Positions 45,879 through 56,915 of a stretch of 64,000 nucleotides of DNA are shown here, piece after piece (the first letter of the stretch is position 1; the number at the start of each line of letters is the position of its first letter). Below the pieces are notes generated by a model that had not been told where the DNA came from, did not search any database, and was given only the letters and a program-made list of their open reading frames with translations. Position numbers and translations under genes: made by a program. Source of the stretch: Blastococcus xanthinilyticus (GTDB lineage Bacteria; Actinomycetota; Actinomycetes; Mycobacteriales; Geodermatophilaceae); the NCBI RefSeq assembly GCF_008124835.1, contig NZ_VNHW01000011.1:62001-126000 (forward strand). Direction: 5' to 3'.

Positions 45879-47004
45879 GCGGGGAGGTGGGCTGGCCGCC
45901 CGGCGGCTGGATCCGCAGCACCTTGTCGTCGTCCTCTGCCGGGGTGCCGATCCCGTCCCGGTTGGACGTCGTCACCCACAGCGCGCCCTGGGCGTCGAGG
46001 ACGACCGTGCGCAGCCGGCCGTAGCTGCCCCCGAGGACCTCGTCGCCGGCGCCGTCCACCGGCACGCCGTTCTCGTCGAGGGTGATGACGTGCACCCGCT
46101 GACCGTCCAGCGCGCCCAGGAACACGGTGCCGTTGGCGACGGCGCAGCCCCCGAGCCCGCCCTCGGCGGGCGCGATCTCGAGCAGCGGGGCGCCGTCGCC
46201 GGCCGCGGTGACCACGTCGAACTCGTCCGCCCCCTGGCGGGCCTCGTCGGTGGCGTAGAGGCGCTCCTCGTCCTGGCACAGGGCGGTGACGTCGCGGTGG
46301 CCCCGGCTGAACACCGGGTCGGCGCCCAGGACCGGCCGGCCGAAGATGTCGATCCGCAGCACCTTGCCGGCCAGGGACGCCGGGTCGGCGGCCAGCGCGG
46401 GGTCCCCGGCGTCACCGGTGCCGACGTAGAGCGCGCCGTCGGCGCCGGTCAGCAGGCCACCGCCGTTGCCGGTCTCCCCGCGGGGGATCCCGGTGAGCAC
46501 CGGGTTCGGCGTGCCGCCGATCGGGAACCGCACCACCCGGTTGTCGGTGGCGGTGGAGACGTAGGCGAACAGCAGCCCGTCCTCGGCGAAGGTGGGGGAG
46601 AGGGCCAACCCCAGCAGGCCGCCGTCACCGGCGGTGTCGATGCCAGGGACGGTCATGAGCTCCCTGGCCGGGGACCGGTCGGGGAAGACCTGGAGCAGCC
46701 GCCCGGTGTCCCGCTCGCCGACGATCGCCGTGCCGTCCGGCAGCAGCACCAGGCCGGTCGGGATGCTCAGACCGGAGGCGACGACGTTCGGGTCGCCCTC
46801 CTGCTCGCCCGATCCGGGCTGCGCGGGGTCCACCGGCGCCGGGGCGGTGGGCGCCGGCGGCCCCACCTCCGGCGGGGCGCCCTCGGGCAGCGGGCGGAAC
46901 GGGCCGGCGGGCTCGTAGCCGCCGTTCCCGCAGGCGGTCAGCAGCAGCCCGGCGAACAGAGCGACGACCACCCGTGGCGCGCGCCGCACGCTCGTCCGCC
47001 TCAC
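45874..47004 (-). CDS. PQQ-type sugar dehydrogenase (glucose/sorbosone dehydrogenase), lipoprotein
   Basis: A 376-residue exported protein. The signal peptide RVVVALFAGLLLTAC gives a lipid-anchored Cys near residue 25, then a Pro-rich tether to about residue 65. The rest is a six-bladed propeller of the soluble glucose dehydrogenase/Hip/aldose dehydrogenase type: GLSIPTGLVLLPDGTAIVGE, GDGGLLGLALSPTFAEDGLL, GALYVGTGDAGDP, KVLRIDIFGRPV. A GTG start was chosen because TACTCT lies 7 nt upstream and the signal peptide begins there. It probably oxidises sugars outside the membrane with PQQ; the cofactor is inferred. Confidence 0.87.
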   Translation of the reverse strand: MRRTSVRRAPRVVVALFAGLLLTACGNGGYEPAGPFRPLPEGAPPEVGPPAPTAPAPVDPAQPGSGEQEGDPNVVASGLSIPTGLVLLPDGTAIVGERDTGRLLQVFPDRSPARELMTVPGIDTAGDGGLLGLALSPTFAEDGLLFAYVSTATDNRVVRFPIGGTPNPVLTGIPRGETGNGGGLLTGADGALYVGTGDAGDPALAADPASLAGKVLRIDIFGRPVLGADPVFSRGHRDVTALCQDEERLYATDEARQGADEFDVVTAAGDGAPLLEIAPAEGGLGGCAVANGTVFLGALDGQRVHVITLDENGVPVDGAGDEVLGGSYGRLRTVVLDAQGALWVTTSNRDGIGTPAEDDDKVLRIQPPGGQPTSPL

Positions 47005-47011
47005 CGGGCCC

Positions 47012-47017
47012 AGAGTA
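47012..47017 (-). promoter_or_regulatory. -10-like box TACTCT of the sugar dehydrogenase gene
   Basis: On the minus strand TACTCT (47017 to 47012) is followed by 7 nt and the GTG at 47004. Confidence 0.45.
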
Positions 47018-47067
47018 CGTGCGCCGCCGGCCGATGGCCGTCCTCCGGCGGCGCGGACGCCGGTGGC

Positions 47068-47073
47068 TAGCGT
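47068..47073 (+). promoter_or_regulatory. -10-like box TAGCGT of the 2-hydroxyacid dehydrogenase gene
   Basis: TAGCGT lies 6 nt before the GTG at 47080, in the 75-bp divergent region shared with the sugar dehydrogenase gene. Confidence 0.45.
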
Positions 47074-47079
47074 GGGGGC

Positions 47080-48024
47080 GTGACCATCCTGGAGCTCGGC
47101 GCGGACGAGACCCTGCACGTGCTGGTGCCCTCCCGGCGGCTGGCGGAGGCGGTGGAGGCCTTCTCGCCGCGGGTCCGGGCGCACCGGGTGAGCGCCGAGG
47201 ACGGCCCACCGCAGGGGGAGGCCGCCCTGGCCCAGATGTGGGTGCACTCCCGCGGGTCCGTGCCGCTGCCCGAGGGCTTCCTCGAGGCGCTGCCGCGGCT
47301 GCGGCTCGTGCAGCTGACCAGCGCCGGCGCCGAGGGGGTGGTGGGGCGGCTCCCCGAGGGCCTGGTGCTGTGCAACGCCCGCGGCGCGCACACGCCGTCG
47401 ACCGCGGAGTGGGTCATGGCTGCCACGCTGGCCGCCCAGCGGGGGCTGCCCTCGTTCGTGCGCGAGCAGGACGCCGGCCGGTGGTCGTTCGCCACGCACT
47501 CGACCCTCGTGGGCGCGCGGGTGCTGGTGATCGGGGCCGGCGACATCGGGACGGCGGTCGGCCGGATGCTCAGCGGGTTCGACGTGCAGCTCACCTACGT
47601 GGCGCGCAGCCCGCGCCCCGGCGTGCGGACGGTCGACGAGCTGCCGGAGCTCCTGCCCCAGGCCGACGTCGTGGTGCTCCTCGTCCCCCTGACCGCGGAG
47701 ACCACCGGGCTGGTCGACGCGGAGTTCCTCGCCGCGATGCCCGACGGGGCGCTGCTGGTCAACGCCGCCCGCGGACCGGTCGTCGACACCGACGCCCTGC
47801 TGGCCGAGCTCACCGCGGGGCGGCTGCGGGCCGCGGTGGACGTGACCGATCCCGAGCCGCTGCCCGCCGACCACCCGCTCTGGCGTGCCCCCGGCCTGCT
47901 GCTCACCCCGCACGTCGCCGGCGAGGTGCCGCAGACCGGGCAGCGGGCGCTCGCGGCGGTCACCGCCCAGATCGGCCGGATCCTGGCCGGGGAGCCGCTG
48001 GCCGACGTCGTCGGCGACTACTGA
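47080..48024 (+). CDS. D-isomer-specific 2-hydroxyacid dehydrogenase
   Basis: A 314-residue NAD(P)-dependent dehydrogenase. The Rossmann motif is VLVIGAGDIGTAVGRML. The catalytic set is present: Arg in VNAARGPVVDTDALLAEL, Glu in DVTDPEPLPADHPLW and His in LLLTPHVAGEVPQTG. The substrate side is not diagnostic; phosphoglycerate, glyoxylate and hydroxypyruvate reductases all look alike at this level. The short length and lack of an ACT domain argue against a classical serA. The stop codon overlaps the 3' end of the convergent PH-domain gene. Confidence 0.91.
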   Translation: MTILELGADETLHVLVPSRRLAEAVEAFSPRVRAHRVSAEDGPPQGEAALAQMWVHSRGSVPLPEGFLEALPRLRLVQLTSAGAEGVVGRLPEGLVLCNARGAHTPSTAEWVMAATLAAQRGLPSFVREQDAGRWSFATHSTLVGARVLVIGAGDIGTAVGRMLSGFDVQLTYVARSPRPGVRTVDELPELLPQADVVVLLVPLTAETTGLVDAEFLAAMPDGALLVNAARGPVVDTDALLAELTAGRLRAAVDVTDPEPLPADHPLWRAPGLLLTPHVAGEVPQTGQRALAAVTAQIGRILAGEPLADVVGDY

Positions 48025-48419
48025 GCCCGGTCGCCCCCGGGCCGGGACGGCGGCGCGGAGACGTCGATGCGCCCGCCGGAGGCGGCGGCGAGCGCGGGCA
48101 GGTCGCGCGCCCGCAGCACCGGCAGCCGCACCTCGGTCGCCGCGGTGGTCACCAGCCAGAGGTCGCCCCGCTCGCCCACGCGGATGCCGGCCAGCTCGGT
48201 CCAGGGGACGGTGCGGGCCCCCAGCACCGCCCGCGCGGTGACCCCGTCGTCGGTGACGTCGACCCCCCGGCGCAGCACGGCGACCGCGACGGCGACCGGC
48301 ACCAGCAGGAGCAGCAGCGTCCACCACGTCGCCGCGGCGGTCGGGAGGATGCACAGGGCCAGCACGACGACGGGGATCAGGGCGCTGCGCGGCATCTGGA
48401 ACCGGGCGGGAGAGCTCAC
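48018..48419 (-). CDS. PH-domain membrane protein
   Basis: A 133-residue protein with two adjacent N-terminal membrane helices (about residues 12-45, [14 protein letters not shown]... and [16 protein letters not shown]). A small domain follows, starting [20 protein letters not shown], then [20 protein letters not shown], the pattern of bacterial PH-like domain proteins. The GTG at 48419 was chosen. It is divergent from ilvD with 64 bp between them, and its last 7 bases overlap the end of the 2-hydroxyacid dehydrogenase gene. The function is unknown. Confidence 0.82.
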   Translation of the reverse strand: MSSPARFQMPRSALIPVVVLALCILPTAAATWWTLLLLLVPVAVAVAVLRRGVDVTDDGVTARAVLGARTVPWTELAGIRVGERGDLWLVTTAATEVRLPVLRARDLPALAAASGGRIDVSAPPSRPGGDRAQ

Positions 48420-48469
48420 GGCCGGCGATCCTCCCACCCCGGGCTGGTCGTCCGGTCCGGCCGCAGGCC

Positions 48470-48475
48470 TACCAT
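48470..48475 (+). promoter_or_regulatory. -10-like box TACCAT of ilvD
   Basis: TACCAT lies 8 nt before the GTG at 48484. No leader peptide or attenuator is seen here, unlike ilvB and cimA. Confidence 0.4.
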
Positions 48476-48483
48476 CCCCGAGC

Positions 48484-50208
48484 GTGACGATCGGCGAGGA
48501 CCTCATCCCCGGCAACGAGCCCGCGAGCGGGACGCACAGCCCGCTGAAGCCGCGCAGCTACGAGGTGACCGACGGCGACGCGAAGGCGCCGGCGCGGGCC
48601 ATGCTGCGGGCGGTCGGCATGGGCGACGAGGACTTCGCCAAGCCGCAGATCGGCGTGGCCTCGTCCTGGAACGAGATCACCCCCTGCAACCTCTCCCTGG
48701 ACCGGCTGGCCAAGCGGGCCAAGGAGGGTGTGTTCGCCGCGGGCGGCTACCCGCTGGAGTTCGGCACCATCTCCGTCTCCGACGGCATCTCGATGGGCCA
48801 CGAGGGCATGCGCGCCTCGCTGGTGTCGCGCGAGGTCATCGCCGACTCGGTCGAGACGGTCATGTTCGCCGAGCGGCTCGACGGCTCGGTGCTGCTCGCC
48901 GGCTGCGACAAGTCGCTGCCCGGCATGCTCATGGCGGCCGCGCGGCTGGACCTGGCCAGCGTGTTCCTGTACTCCGGCTCCACGCTGCCCGGCAAGCTCG
49001 CCGACCGGGACCTCACGATCATCGACGTCTTCGAGGGCGTGGGCGCCTGCGCCCGCGGGCTGATCACCCGCGAGGAGCTGGTCGAGATCGAGAAGGCGGC
49101 CTGCCCGGGGCAGGGCTCGTGCGGCGGCATGTACACCGCCAACACCATGGCCAGCGTCGCGGAGGCGCTCGGGATGGCGCTGCCGGGCAGCGCGGCCCCG
49201 CCCGCCCCCGACAGCCGGCGCGACGCCTACGCGGTGGCCTCCGGCGAGGCGGTCGTCAACCTGCTGCGCAAGGGCATCACCGCGCGCCAGATCATGACGA
49301 AGGAGGCGTTCGAGAACGCCATCACGGTCGTCATGGCGCTCGGCGGCTCCACCAACGCCGTCCTGCACCTGCTGGCGATCGCGCACGAGGCGCAGGTCGA
49401 GCTGACGCTGGACGACTTCAACCGGATCGGCGACCGCACCCCGCACCTGGCCGACGTCAAGCCGTTCGGTCGCTTCGTCATGACCGACATCGACCGCGTC
49501 GGCGGCGTCCCGGTCGTGCTCCGCGCGCTGCTGGACGCCGGCCTGCTGCACGGCGACACCCTCACCGTCACCGGGAAGACGATGGCCGAGAACCTCGCCG
49601 ACATCGCGCCGCCGGACCTCGACGGCACGATCGTGCACGCGATGGACAACCCGATCCACAAGACCGGCGGACTGACGATCCTGCGCGGCTCGCTGTCCCC
49701 GGAGGGGGCGGTGGTGAAGTCGGCCGGCTTCGACGCCGACGTCTTCGAGGGCACCGCCCGGGTCTTCGACGGGGAGCAGGGCGCGATGGACGCCGTCACC
49801 GAGGGCACGCTGGAGCCCGGTGACGCCGTGGTGATCCGGTACGAGGGCCCGCGCGGCGGCCCAGGCATGCGGGAGATGCTCGCCGTCACCGGCGCGATCA
49901 AGGGCGCCGGGCTGGGCAAGGACGTCCTGCTGCTGACCGACGGCCGGTTCTCCGGCGGCACCACGGGCCTGTGCATCGGTCACGTCGCGCCCGAGGCCGC
50001 CGACGGCGGTCCGATCGCCTTCGTGCGCGACGGCGACCGCATCCGCCTGGACCTGGTCCACCGCACGCTGGACCTGCTGGTCGACGCCGACGAGCTGGCC
50101 CGCCGGGCCGACGGCTGGGAGCCCCTGCCGCCGCGCTACACCACCGGCGTGCTCGGCAAGTACGCCAAGCTCGTCGGCTCGGCCGCGCAAGGCGCGATCT
50201 GCGGCTGA
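48484..50208 (+). CDS. ilvD: Dihydroxy-acid dehydratase
   Basis: An iron-sulfur enzyme of isoleucine and valine synthesis that dehydrates 2,3-dihydroxy acids to 2-oxo acids. It has 574 residues. Cluster-ligand cysteines appear in [29 protein letters not shown] and [40 protein letters not shown] and [19 protein letters not shown] are hallmark C-terminal motifs. It sits 3 kb upstream of ilvBNC, separated by the GGDEF-EAL gene, and has its own promoter. Confidence 0.97.
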   Translation: MTIGEDLIPGNEPASGTHSPLKPRSYEVTDGDAKAPARAMLRAVGMGDEDFAKPQIGVASSWNEITPCNLSLDRLAKRAKEGVFAAGGYPLEFGTISVSDGISMGHEGMRASLVSREVIADSVETVMFAERLDGSVLLAGCDKSLPGMLMAAARLDLASVFLYSGSTLPGKLADRDLTIIDVFEGVGACARGLITREELVEIEKAACPGQGSCGGMYTANTMASVAEALGMALPGSAAPPAPDSRRDAYAVASGEAVVNLLRKGITARQIMTKEAFENAITVVMALGGSTNAVLHLLAIAHEAQVELTLDDFNRIGDRTPHLADVKPFGRFVMTDIDRVGGVPVVLRALLDAGLLHGDTLTVTGKTMAENLADIAPPDLDGTIVHAMDNPIHKTGGLTILRGSLSPEGAVVKSAGFDADVFEGTARVFDGEQGAMDAVTEGTLEPGDAVVIRYEGPRGGPGMREMLAVTGAIKGAGLGKDVLLLTDGRFSGGTTGLCIGHVAPEAADGGPIAFVRDGDRIRLDLVHRTLDLLVDADELARRADGWEPLPPRYTTGVLGKYAKLVGSAAQGAICG

Positions 50209-50276
50209 CCCCCCAAGGGGTGAGGGGGAGGACACCCCGGCTCATCGGGCCCTCCCGGAGTGCCGATCCAGGGTCC

Positions 50277-53093
50277 GTGACCGCGCGTCGTCCCACCTCG
50301 CCCCCCGAGGGGCTCGTGGGACCTCCGTCCGCGCCGTTCGCACCCGCGCCACGCCTCGCGGCGCCGGTGCCCACCGTCTCCGCCCGCGAGGACGCCCGGT
50401 CGCGCCGGGAGTCGGCCGTCGCGACGGCCGCCCTGGCCGTCCTGGGCCTCGCGGCCCTGGCCGTGCGCGGCCTGCCGCAGCTGACGCCGCTGCTGCTGGC
50501 GCTCGCCTCCGCCCTGGCCGCCGTCGTGGTGGCCCGGCACGCCGGCCGGCTGGACCGCCGGTCGCGGCGGCCCTGGCGCGCGCTGACGGTCGTCGCCGGC
50601 CTGCTCGTCGCCGCGCAGCTGCTGTACGTGCTCGACCCGGCCGGTGGCCCGGGGTTGAGCGCCTGGGCGCAGCTGCCCCAGGTCCCCGCCGTCCCCCTGG
50701 CGGTCGCCGCCTGCCTGCTCCTGCTGCCCTCGCGGACCCGCCGGGGCGCGGTGACGCGGGACCTCCTCGACGGCGGGATCGTCCTGGTGGCCGTGGCACT
50801 CGCCGCGGCCCTCGTCCTGTCCGACGTCCTGGCGAGCAGCCGGGGCCCGCTCGGCGCGCTGCTCGTCGTCGGCTACCCGGTCACCGCTGCGCTGCTCTCC
50901 GGCGTCGCCGTGATGGTCGTGGTCCGGGCCGACGCGCCCCGTCGCCGCGCCGCGTCCTGGCTGCTGGTCACGATGCTCGCGCTGGCGGTGGTCGCCGTCT
51001 CCGGCGCGCTGGCCAACGTCGTCGGCGACCGCGCGGCCGGGATCCTGACCGTGCTCGCGTGGACCGCGATGCTGGCGGCCGCCGTCCGGGCCGTGGACAG
51101 CGATCCGGGCGTCCCGGAGGCGCACGCCGACGACGCACCCGCCCCGGCGCTGCTGGGCGTCGTCGTCAGCCACGTCACGGCGTACGGCGTGGCCGGGGTC
51201 CTCCTCGTCCTGCTGGCCCTCGGGCACGTCCTCACGGCCGTGGAGCTGGTGCTCGGCGGGCTGCTGATCGCGCTCACCTGCATTCGCAGCCTGCTCTGGG
51301 CCCGGGACGGCGGCACGCTGATCCGCCGACTGCTCCAGACCGAGGCGTACCTGCGGGCCCTGGCCGCCAGTGCCGAGGACGTGACGGTGATCCTGGACGC
51401 CGGCGGCCGGGTGCGCTGGATCTCCGGCGCCGCCGACCGCCAGCTCGGCTGGACCGCGCGTGAGCTCACCGGCCGCCGGCTGGCCGACCTGGTGGAGCCG
51501 GCCGACCGCGGCGTCCTCGACCGCGTCGCGGCGGAGGTGACCACGGCGGTGCCCGCGGGCCTGCCGCCGACCGTGCGGCTGCGCAGCCGCGGCGGTCACT
51601 GGCGCGACGTGGAGATCTCCGGCGCCGCCCGGGCCGGCGTCCCCGGGACCGCGCTGCGCGACGGCCTGGTCCTGCACCTGCGGGACGTGACCGAGCGCCG
51701 CACGGCCCAGCGCGAGCTGGAGCGGATGGCGTTCACCGACTACCTCACCGGGCTGCCCAACCGCGCCCGCTTCGTCGCGGCGCTGGACGACGCCCGCGGG
51801 CGGGCGGCCGCGGGGGAGCCCAGCTGCGTGCTGCTCGTGGACCTCGACGGGTTCAAGGCGGTCAACGACGTGGCCGGTCACGAGGCCGGGGACCAGCTGC
51901 TGGTCCAGGTGGCCGACCAGCTGCGCGGCGGCGCCCGCGAGCAGGACCTGGTGGCCCGGCTCGGCGGCGACGAGTTCGCCCTCCTGGTGGCCGGCGGCAT
52001 CGACGAGGCGACCGGGCTGGCCGAGCGGCTGGTCGCGGCGCTGGACCGCACGTTCCGGGCACCGGGACCGCGCGGCACGGGGTCGGGTCCGCGCTTCGCC
52101 GTCTCCGGCAGCATCGGGGTGGCCGGGCTGGACCCCGCCGACGACCCGTCGGCCACGGTCCGGCACGCCGATCTCGCGCTCCGGGCGGCCAAGGCGGCCG
52201 GGAAGCGCTGCGTGCGCTCCTCCGGCGAGGCGATCGACGCCGCGCTGAGCCGGCGCACCCGGCTGGCCCGCGACCTGCCCGCGGCGTTGGACGAGGGCCA
52301 GTTGCGGGTGCTCTACCAGCCCGTCGTCGGCGTGCACGACCGGCGGGTGCTGGGGCTCGAGGCGCTGGTGCGCTGGGAGCACCCGCTCCTGGGCACGATC
52401 CCGCCCGACGAGTTCATCCCGCTCGCGGAGGAGGACGGACTGATCGTCCCGCTGCAGCGTTACGTCCTCGGCGTGGCCACCCGCAAGGCCGCCGTCCTGC
52501 TGGCCGACGGCTGGGACGTGCAGATGGGTGTCAACGTCTCGGCGCGGCACCTGCAGGCCGGCTGCCTGGCCCCCGACGTGGCCGCGGCGCTGACGGCGGC
52601 GCAGCTCCCCGCGGGCAAGCTGATCCTCGAGATCACCGAGTCGGTGCTGCTCGACATGCACGACCGGCTGCTCAGCGACCTCGCGACGCTGCGCGGCATG
52701 GGCTGCGTGCTCTCGCTGGACGACTTCGGCGCCGGCTACTCCTCCCTGGCCTACCTCGCCCGGCTGCCCGTGCAGGTGCTCAAGATGGACCGCGAGTTCG
52801 TGGCCGGCATCGAGACCGATCCCCGCGTCCGGGTGCTGGTCGCCGGCGTGGTGGAGCTCGGGCGCACCCTCGGCATGGACGTCGTCGCCGAGGGGGTGGA
52901 GACCGACGGCCAGCTGGAGCAGCTGCGGGCCATGGACTGCCGCTTCCTGCAGGGCTACCTGTTCGGGCGGCCCATGCCGTTCGAGCAGCTGCGGGCGCTC
53001 CTGTCGGGGTTCGACCCCTCGGTCCTCGACGCGGGCGGCCCGGTGGAGCCGGAAGTGGACGCCGGTGTCCATCTGGTGGGACAGGACGGTTGA
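50277..53093 (+). CDS. Membrane GGDEF-EAL (c-di-GMP synthesis/degradation) protein
   Basis: A 938-residue signalling protein. Residues about 50-340 contain eight or so membrane helices forming a sensor. About 355-475 is a PAS domain (VTVILDAGGRVRWISGAADR). A GGDEF domain follows with an intact LGGDEFALLV near residue 562, then an EAL domain with EALVRW near 694, NVSARHLQ, LEITESVLLD, DDFGAGYSSL, KMDREFV and AEGVETDGQLE. All key residues of both activities are present, so it may both make and break c-di-GMP. The start is a GTG at 50277 without a -10-like box close by. It splits ilvD from ilvBNC, and its stop codon overlaps the -35 box of the ilv leader. Confidence 0.92.
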   Translation: MTARRPTSPPEGLVGPPSAPFAPAPRLAAPVPTVSAREDARSRRESAVATAALAVLGLAALAVRGLPQLTPLLLALASALAAVVVARHAGRLDRRSRRPWRALTVVAGLLVAAQLLYVLDPAGGPGLSAWAQLPQVPAVPLAVAACLLLLPSRTRRGAVTRDLLDGGIVLVAVALAAALVLSDVLASSRGPLGALLVVGYPVTAALLSGVAVMVVVRADAPRRRAASWLLVTMLALAVVAVSGALANVVGDRAAGILTVLAWTAMLAAAVRAVDSDPGVPEAHADDAPAPALLGVVVSHVTAYGVAGVLLVLLALGHVLTAVELVLGGLLIALTCIRSLLWARDGGTLIRRLLQTEAYLRALAASAEDVTVILDAGGRVRWISGAADRQLGWTARELTGRRLADLVEPADRGVLDRVAAEVTTAVPAGLPPTVRLRSRGGHWRDVEISGAARAGVPGTALRDGLVLHLRDVTERRTAQRELERMAFTDYLTGLPNRARFVAALDDARGRAAAGEPSCVLLVDLDGFKAVNDVAGHEAGDQLLVQVADQLRGGAREQDLVARLGGDEFALLVAGGIDEATGLAERLVAALDRTFRAPGPRGTGSGPRFAVSGSIGVAGLDPADDPSATVRHADLALRAAKAAGKRCVRSSGEAIDAALSRRTRLARDLPAALDEGQLRVLYQPVVGVHDRRVLGLEALVRWEHPLLGTIPPDEFIPLAEEDGLIVPLQRYVLGVATRKAAVLLADGWDVQMGVNVSARHLQAGCLAPDVAAALTAAQLPAGKLILEITESVLLDMHDRLLSDLATLRGMGCVLSLDDFGAGYSSLAYLARLPVQVLKMDREFVAGIETDPRVRVLVAGVVELGRTLGMDVVAEGVETDGQLEQLRAMDCRFLQGYLFGRPMPFEQLRALLSGFDPSVLDAGGPVEPEVDAGVHLVGQDG

Positions 53094-53119
53094 CGGCTGA
53101 GGGCCGCCGGGCGCACAGT
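53090..53119 (+). promoter_or_regulatory. Promoter of the ilvBNC leader (-35 TTGACG, -10 CACAGT)
   Basis: TTGACG (53090-53095), 18 bp, CACAGT (53114-53119). The first position 7 nt after the -10 box is 53126, the G of an in-frame GTG that can start the leader peptide. The -35 overlaps the stop codon of the GGDEF-EAL gene. Confidence 0.55.
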
Positions 53120-53125
53120 GTCTGC

Positions 53126-53185
53126 GTGCCTCGCACCAGCATGCCCGCCGACGCCCGCACCCGCGGCGTCCTCGTACTCGCGTAG
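53126..53185 (+). CDS. ilvBNC leader peptide (Val/Leu-rich attenuation peptide)
   Basis: A 19-codon ORF from GTG 53126, or 14 codons from ATG 53141, ending GVLVLA-stop. The run Val-Leu-Val-Leu sits just before the stop, as in ribosome-mediated attenuators of branched-chain operons. There is no ribosome-binding site; a leaderless GTG start fits the promoter spacing. When charged Val or Leu tRNA is scarce the ribosome should stall here and favour transcription into ilvB. Confidence 0.85.
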   Translation: MPRTSMPADARTRGVLVLA

Positions 53186-53244
53186 CGCGTCCGGTCACCG
53201 ACCGACGCGCTGACCCTTCGTGCCTGCGGCACGAGGGGTTTTTT
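53184..53244 (+). promoter_or_regulatory. ilvBNC transcription attenuator
   Basis: First hairpin: 53184-53196 pairs with 53200-53211 around an ACC loop, 12 pairs with one bulged C; it begins at the leader stop codon. Terminator hairpin: CCCTTCGTGCC (53214-53224), TGC loop, GGCACGAGGGG (53228-53238), then T6 (53239-53244). This is a textbook intrinsic terminator and the clearest T-tract terminator in the window. Confidence 0.88.
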
Positions 53245-53326
53245 GTTGGCCGTGACCTGCCGCACAGCGAGCACGCTGTCCGTCGCACCAGCCCGTACCA
53301 CGCCGCAAGGCACAGGAGACCGCGCG

Positions 53327-55225
53327 ATGACCACCACCCCGACCCCGGCCCCGGGTTCCCCGTCCCCCACCCGCGAGGCCCCCACCCGCGAGGCTGCCGC
53401 GTCGCTGACCGGCGTCGAGACCACCGCCCGGTCCGTCGCCGAGAGCGCGGCGCAGCCGGCCACCGGCATCACCGGCGCGCAGAGCCTCGTCCGCTCCCTC
53501 GAGGCCGTCGGCGTCGACGTGGTCTTCGGCATCCCGGGCGGCGCGATCCTCCCGCTCTACGACCCGCTCTTCGACTCCCACGTCCGGCACGTGCTGGTGC
53601 GCCACGAGCAGGGCGCCGGGCACGCGGCCACGGGGTACGCCCAGGCCACCGGCCGGGTCGGCGTCTGCATGGCCACCTCCGGCCCCGGCGCGACCAACCT
53701 GGTGACGCCGCTGGCCGACGCCTACATGGATTCGGTGCCGATCGTGGCCATCACCGGCCAGGTGCCCAGCGGCGCCATCGGCACGGACGCCTTCCAGGAG
53801 GCGGACATCCGGGGCATCACCATGCCGGTCACCAAGCACAACTTCCTGGTCACCGACGCCGCGGAGATCCCGCAGCGGATCGCCGAGGCCTTCCACCTGG
53901 CCGCCACCGGCCGCCCCGGCCCGGTGCTGGTCGACGTCCCCAAGGACGTCCTGCAGGCCACGACCGACTTCTCCTGGCCGCCGCGGCTGGACCTGCCCGG
54001 CTACAAGCCCACCACCCGGCCGCACGGCAAGCAGGTGCGCGAGGCGGCCGCGCTGATCGCCGGGGCCTCCCGGCCGGTCCTCTACGTCGGTGGCGGGGTG
54101 CTGAAGGCGCACGCCTCCGAGGAGCTCGCCGAGCTCGCGGAGCTGACCGGTGCGCCGGTGGTCACGACCCTTATGGCCCGCGGCGCGTTCCCCGACAGCA
54201 GCCCCCAGCACCTGGGCATGCCCGGCATGCACGGCACGGTGGCCGCGGTGACCGCGCTGCAGAAGGCCGACGTGCTCGTCGCCCTGGGTGCGCGGTTCGA
54301 CGACCGCGTGACCGGTCAGCTCTCGACCTTCGCGCCGGACGCGCTGGTCGTGCACGCCGACATCGACCCGGCCGAGATCGGCAAGAACCGCAAGGCCGAC
54401 GTGCCGATCGTCGGGGACGCCAAGGAGACGATCGCCCAGCTGGTCGAGGCGCTGCGGGCCGAGCACGCCGCCGGCCGCACGCCCGACCTCGCCGCGTGGT
54501 GGACGTCCCTGGACGACTGGCGCGAGCGCTACCCGCTCGGCTACGACTGGCCAGAGGACGGCGCGCTGTCGCCGCAGTACGTGATCGAGCGGCTGGGCGC
54601 CATCGCCGGGCCCGACGCGATCTACACCTCCGGCGTCGGCCAGCACCAGATGTGGGCCGCCCAGTTCATCCGGTACGAGAAGCCGGGCACCTGGCTCAAC
54701 AGCGGCGGGCTCGGGACCATGGGCTACGCGGTCCCGGCCGCCATGGGCGCCAAGTACGGCTGCCCGGACACCACCGTCTGGGCGATCGACGGCGACGGCT
54801 GCTTCCAGATGACCAACCAGGAGCTGGCCACCTGCGCGATCGAGGGCATCCCGGTCAAGATCGCCGTCATCAACAACGGCAACCTGGGCATGGTCCGGCA
54901 GTGGCAGACCCTCTTCTACGAGGGCCGGTACTCCAACACCAAGCTGCACGCGCGCAACCCCGACGGGACGCCCAAGCCGGTCCGGATCCCCGACTTCGTC
55001 GCCCTCGCCGAGGCGCTGGGCTGCGTCGGCCTGCGCTGCGAGAGCCGGGAGGACGTGGACGCGGTGATCGAGAAGGCGATGGCGATCCACGACGCGCCCG
55101 TCGTCATCGACTTCGTGGTCGGTGCCGACGCCCAGGTGTGGCCGATGGTCGCCGCCGGCGCCAGCAACGACGACATCCTGGCCGCGCGCGACCTGCGCCC
55201 GGTCTTCGGCGACGGACAGGTCTGA
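53327..55225 (+). CDS. ilvB: Acetolactate synthase, large subunit
   Basis: A thiamine-diphosphate enzyme that condenses pyruvate with pyruvate or 2-oxobutyrate, the first common step to valine, leucine and isoleucine. It has 632 residues with an extra N-terminal Pro/Thr/Ala segment of about 45. The catalytic Glu is in [20 protein letters not shown]. The ThDP/Mg motif begins [18 protein letters not shown] and ends [17 protein letters not shown]-site residues lie in [14 protein letters not shown]. The ATG has AGGAG 8 nt upstream. It is the first gene of ilvBNC, under attenuator control. Confidence 0.97.
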   Translation: MTTTPTPAPGSPSPTREAPTREAAASLTGVETTARSVAESAAQPATGITGAQSLVRSLEAVGVDVVFGIPGGAILPLYDPLFDSHVRHVLVRHEQGAGHAATGYAQATGRVGVCMATSGPGATNLVTPLADAYMDSVPIVAITGQVPSGAIGTDAFQEADIRGITMPVTKHNFLVTDAAEIPQRIAEAFHLAATGRPGPVLVDVPKDVLQATTDFSWPPRLDLPGYKPTTRPHGKQVREAAALIAGASRPVLYVGGGVLKAHASEELAELAELTGAPVVTTLMARGAFPDSSPQHLGMPGMHGTVAAVTALQKADVLVALGARFDDRVTGQLSTFAPDALVVHADIDPAEIGKNRKADVPIVGDAKETIAQLVEALRAEHAAGRTPDLAAWWTSLDDWRERYPLGYDWPEDGALSPQYVIERLGAIAGPDAIYTSGVGQHQMWAAQFIRYEKPGTWLNSGGLGTMGYAVPAAMGAKYGCPDTTVWAIDGDGCFQMTNQELATCAIEGIPVKIAVINNGNLGMVRQWQTLFYEGRYSNTKLHARNPDGTPKPVRIPDFVALAEALGCVGLRCESREDVDAVIEKAMAIHDAPVVIDFVVGADAQVWPMVAAGASNDDILAARDLRPVFGDGQV

Positions 55226-55236
55226 GGGGCCCCGCG

Positions 55237-56854
<1,618 letters not shown>

Positions 56855-56868
56855 TCGGGCCGGGACGA

Positions 56869-56904
56869 CGACGGCCCCCGCTGCTGGTGCAGCGGGGGCC
56901 GTCG
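56869..56904 (+). terminator. Hairpin terminator after ilvBNC
   Basis: CGACGGCCCCCGCTGC (56869-56884), loop TGGT, GCAGCGGGGGCCGTCG (56889-56904): a perfect 16-bp stem 14 nt after the ilvC stop. It lies between convergent genes and can work in both directions. Confidence 0.88.
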
Positions 56905-56915
56905 CCGTCGGTCGG

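Noticed and set aside
53094-53326. T-box or other riboswitch before ilvB
   Set aside because: No T-box sequence is present, and a leader peptide with Val/Leu codons plus a terminator explains the region.
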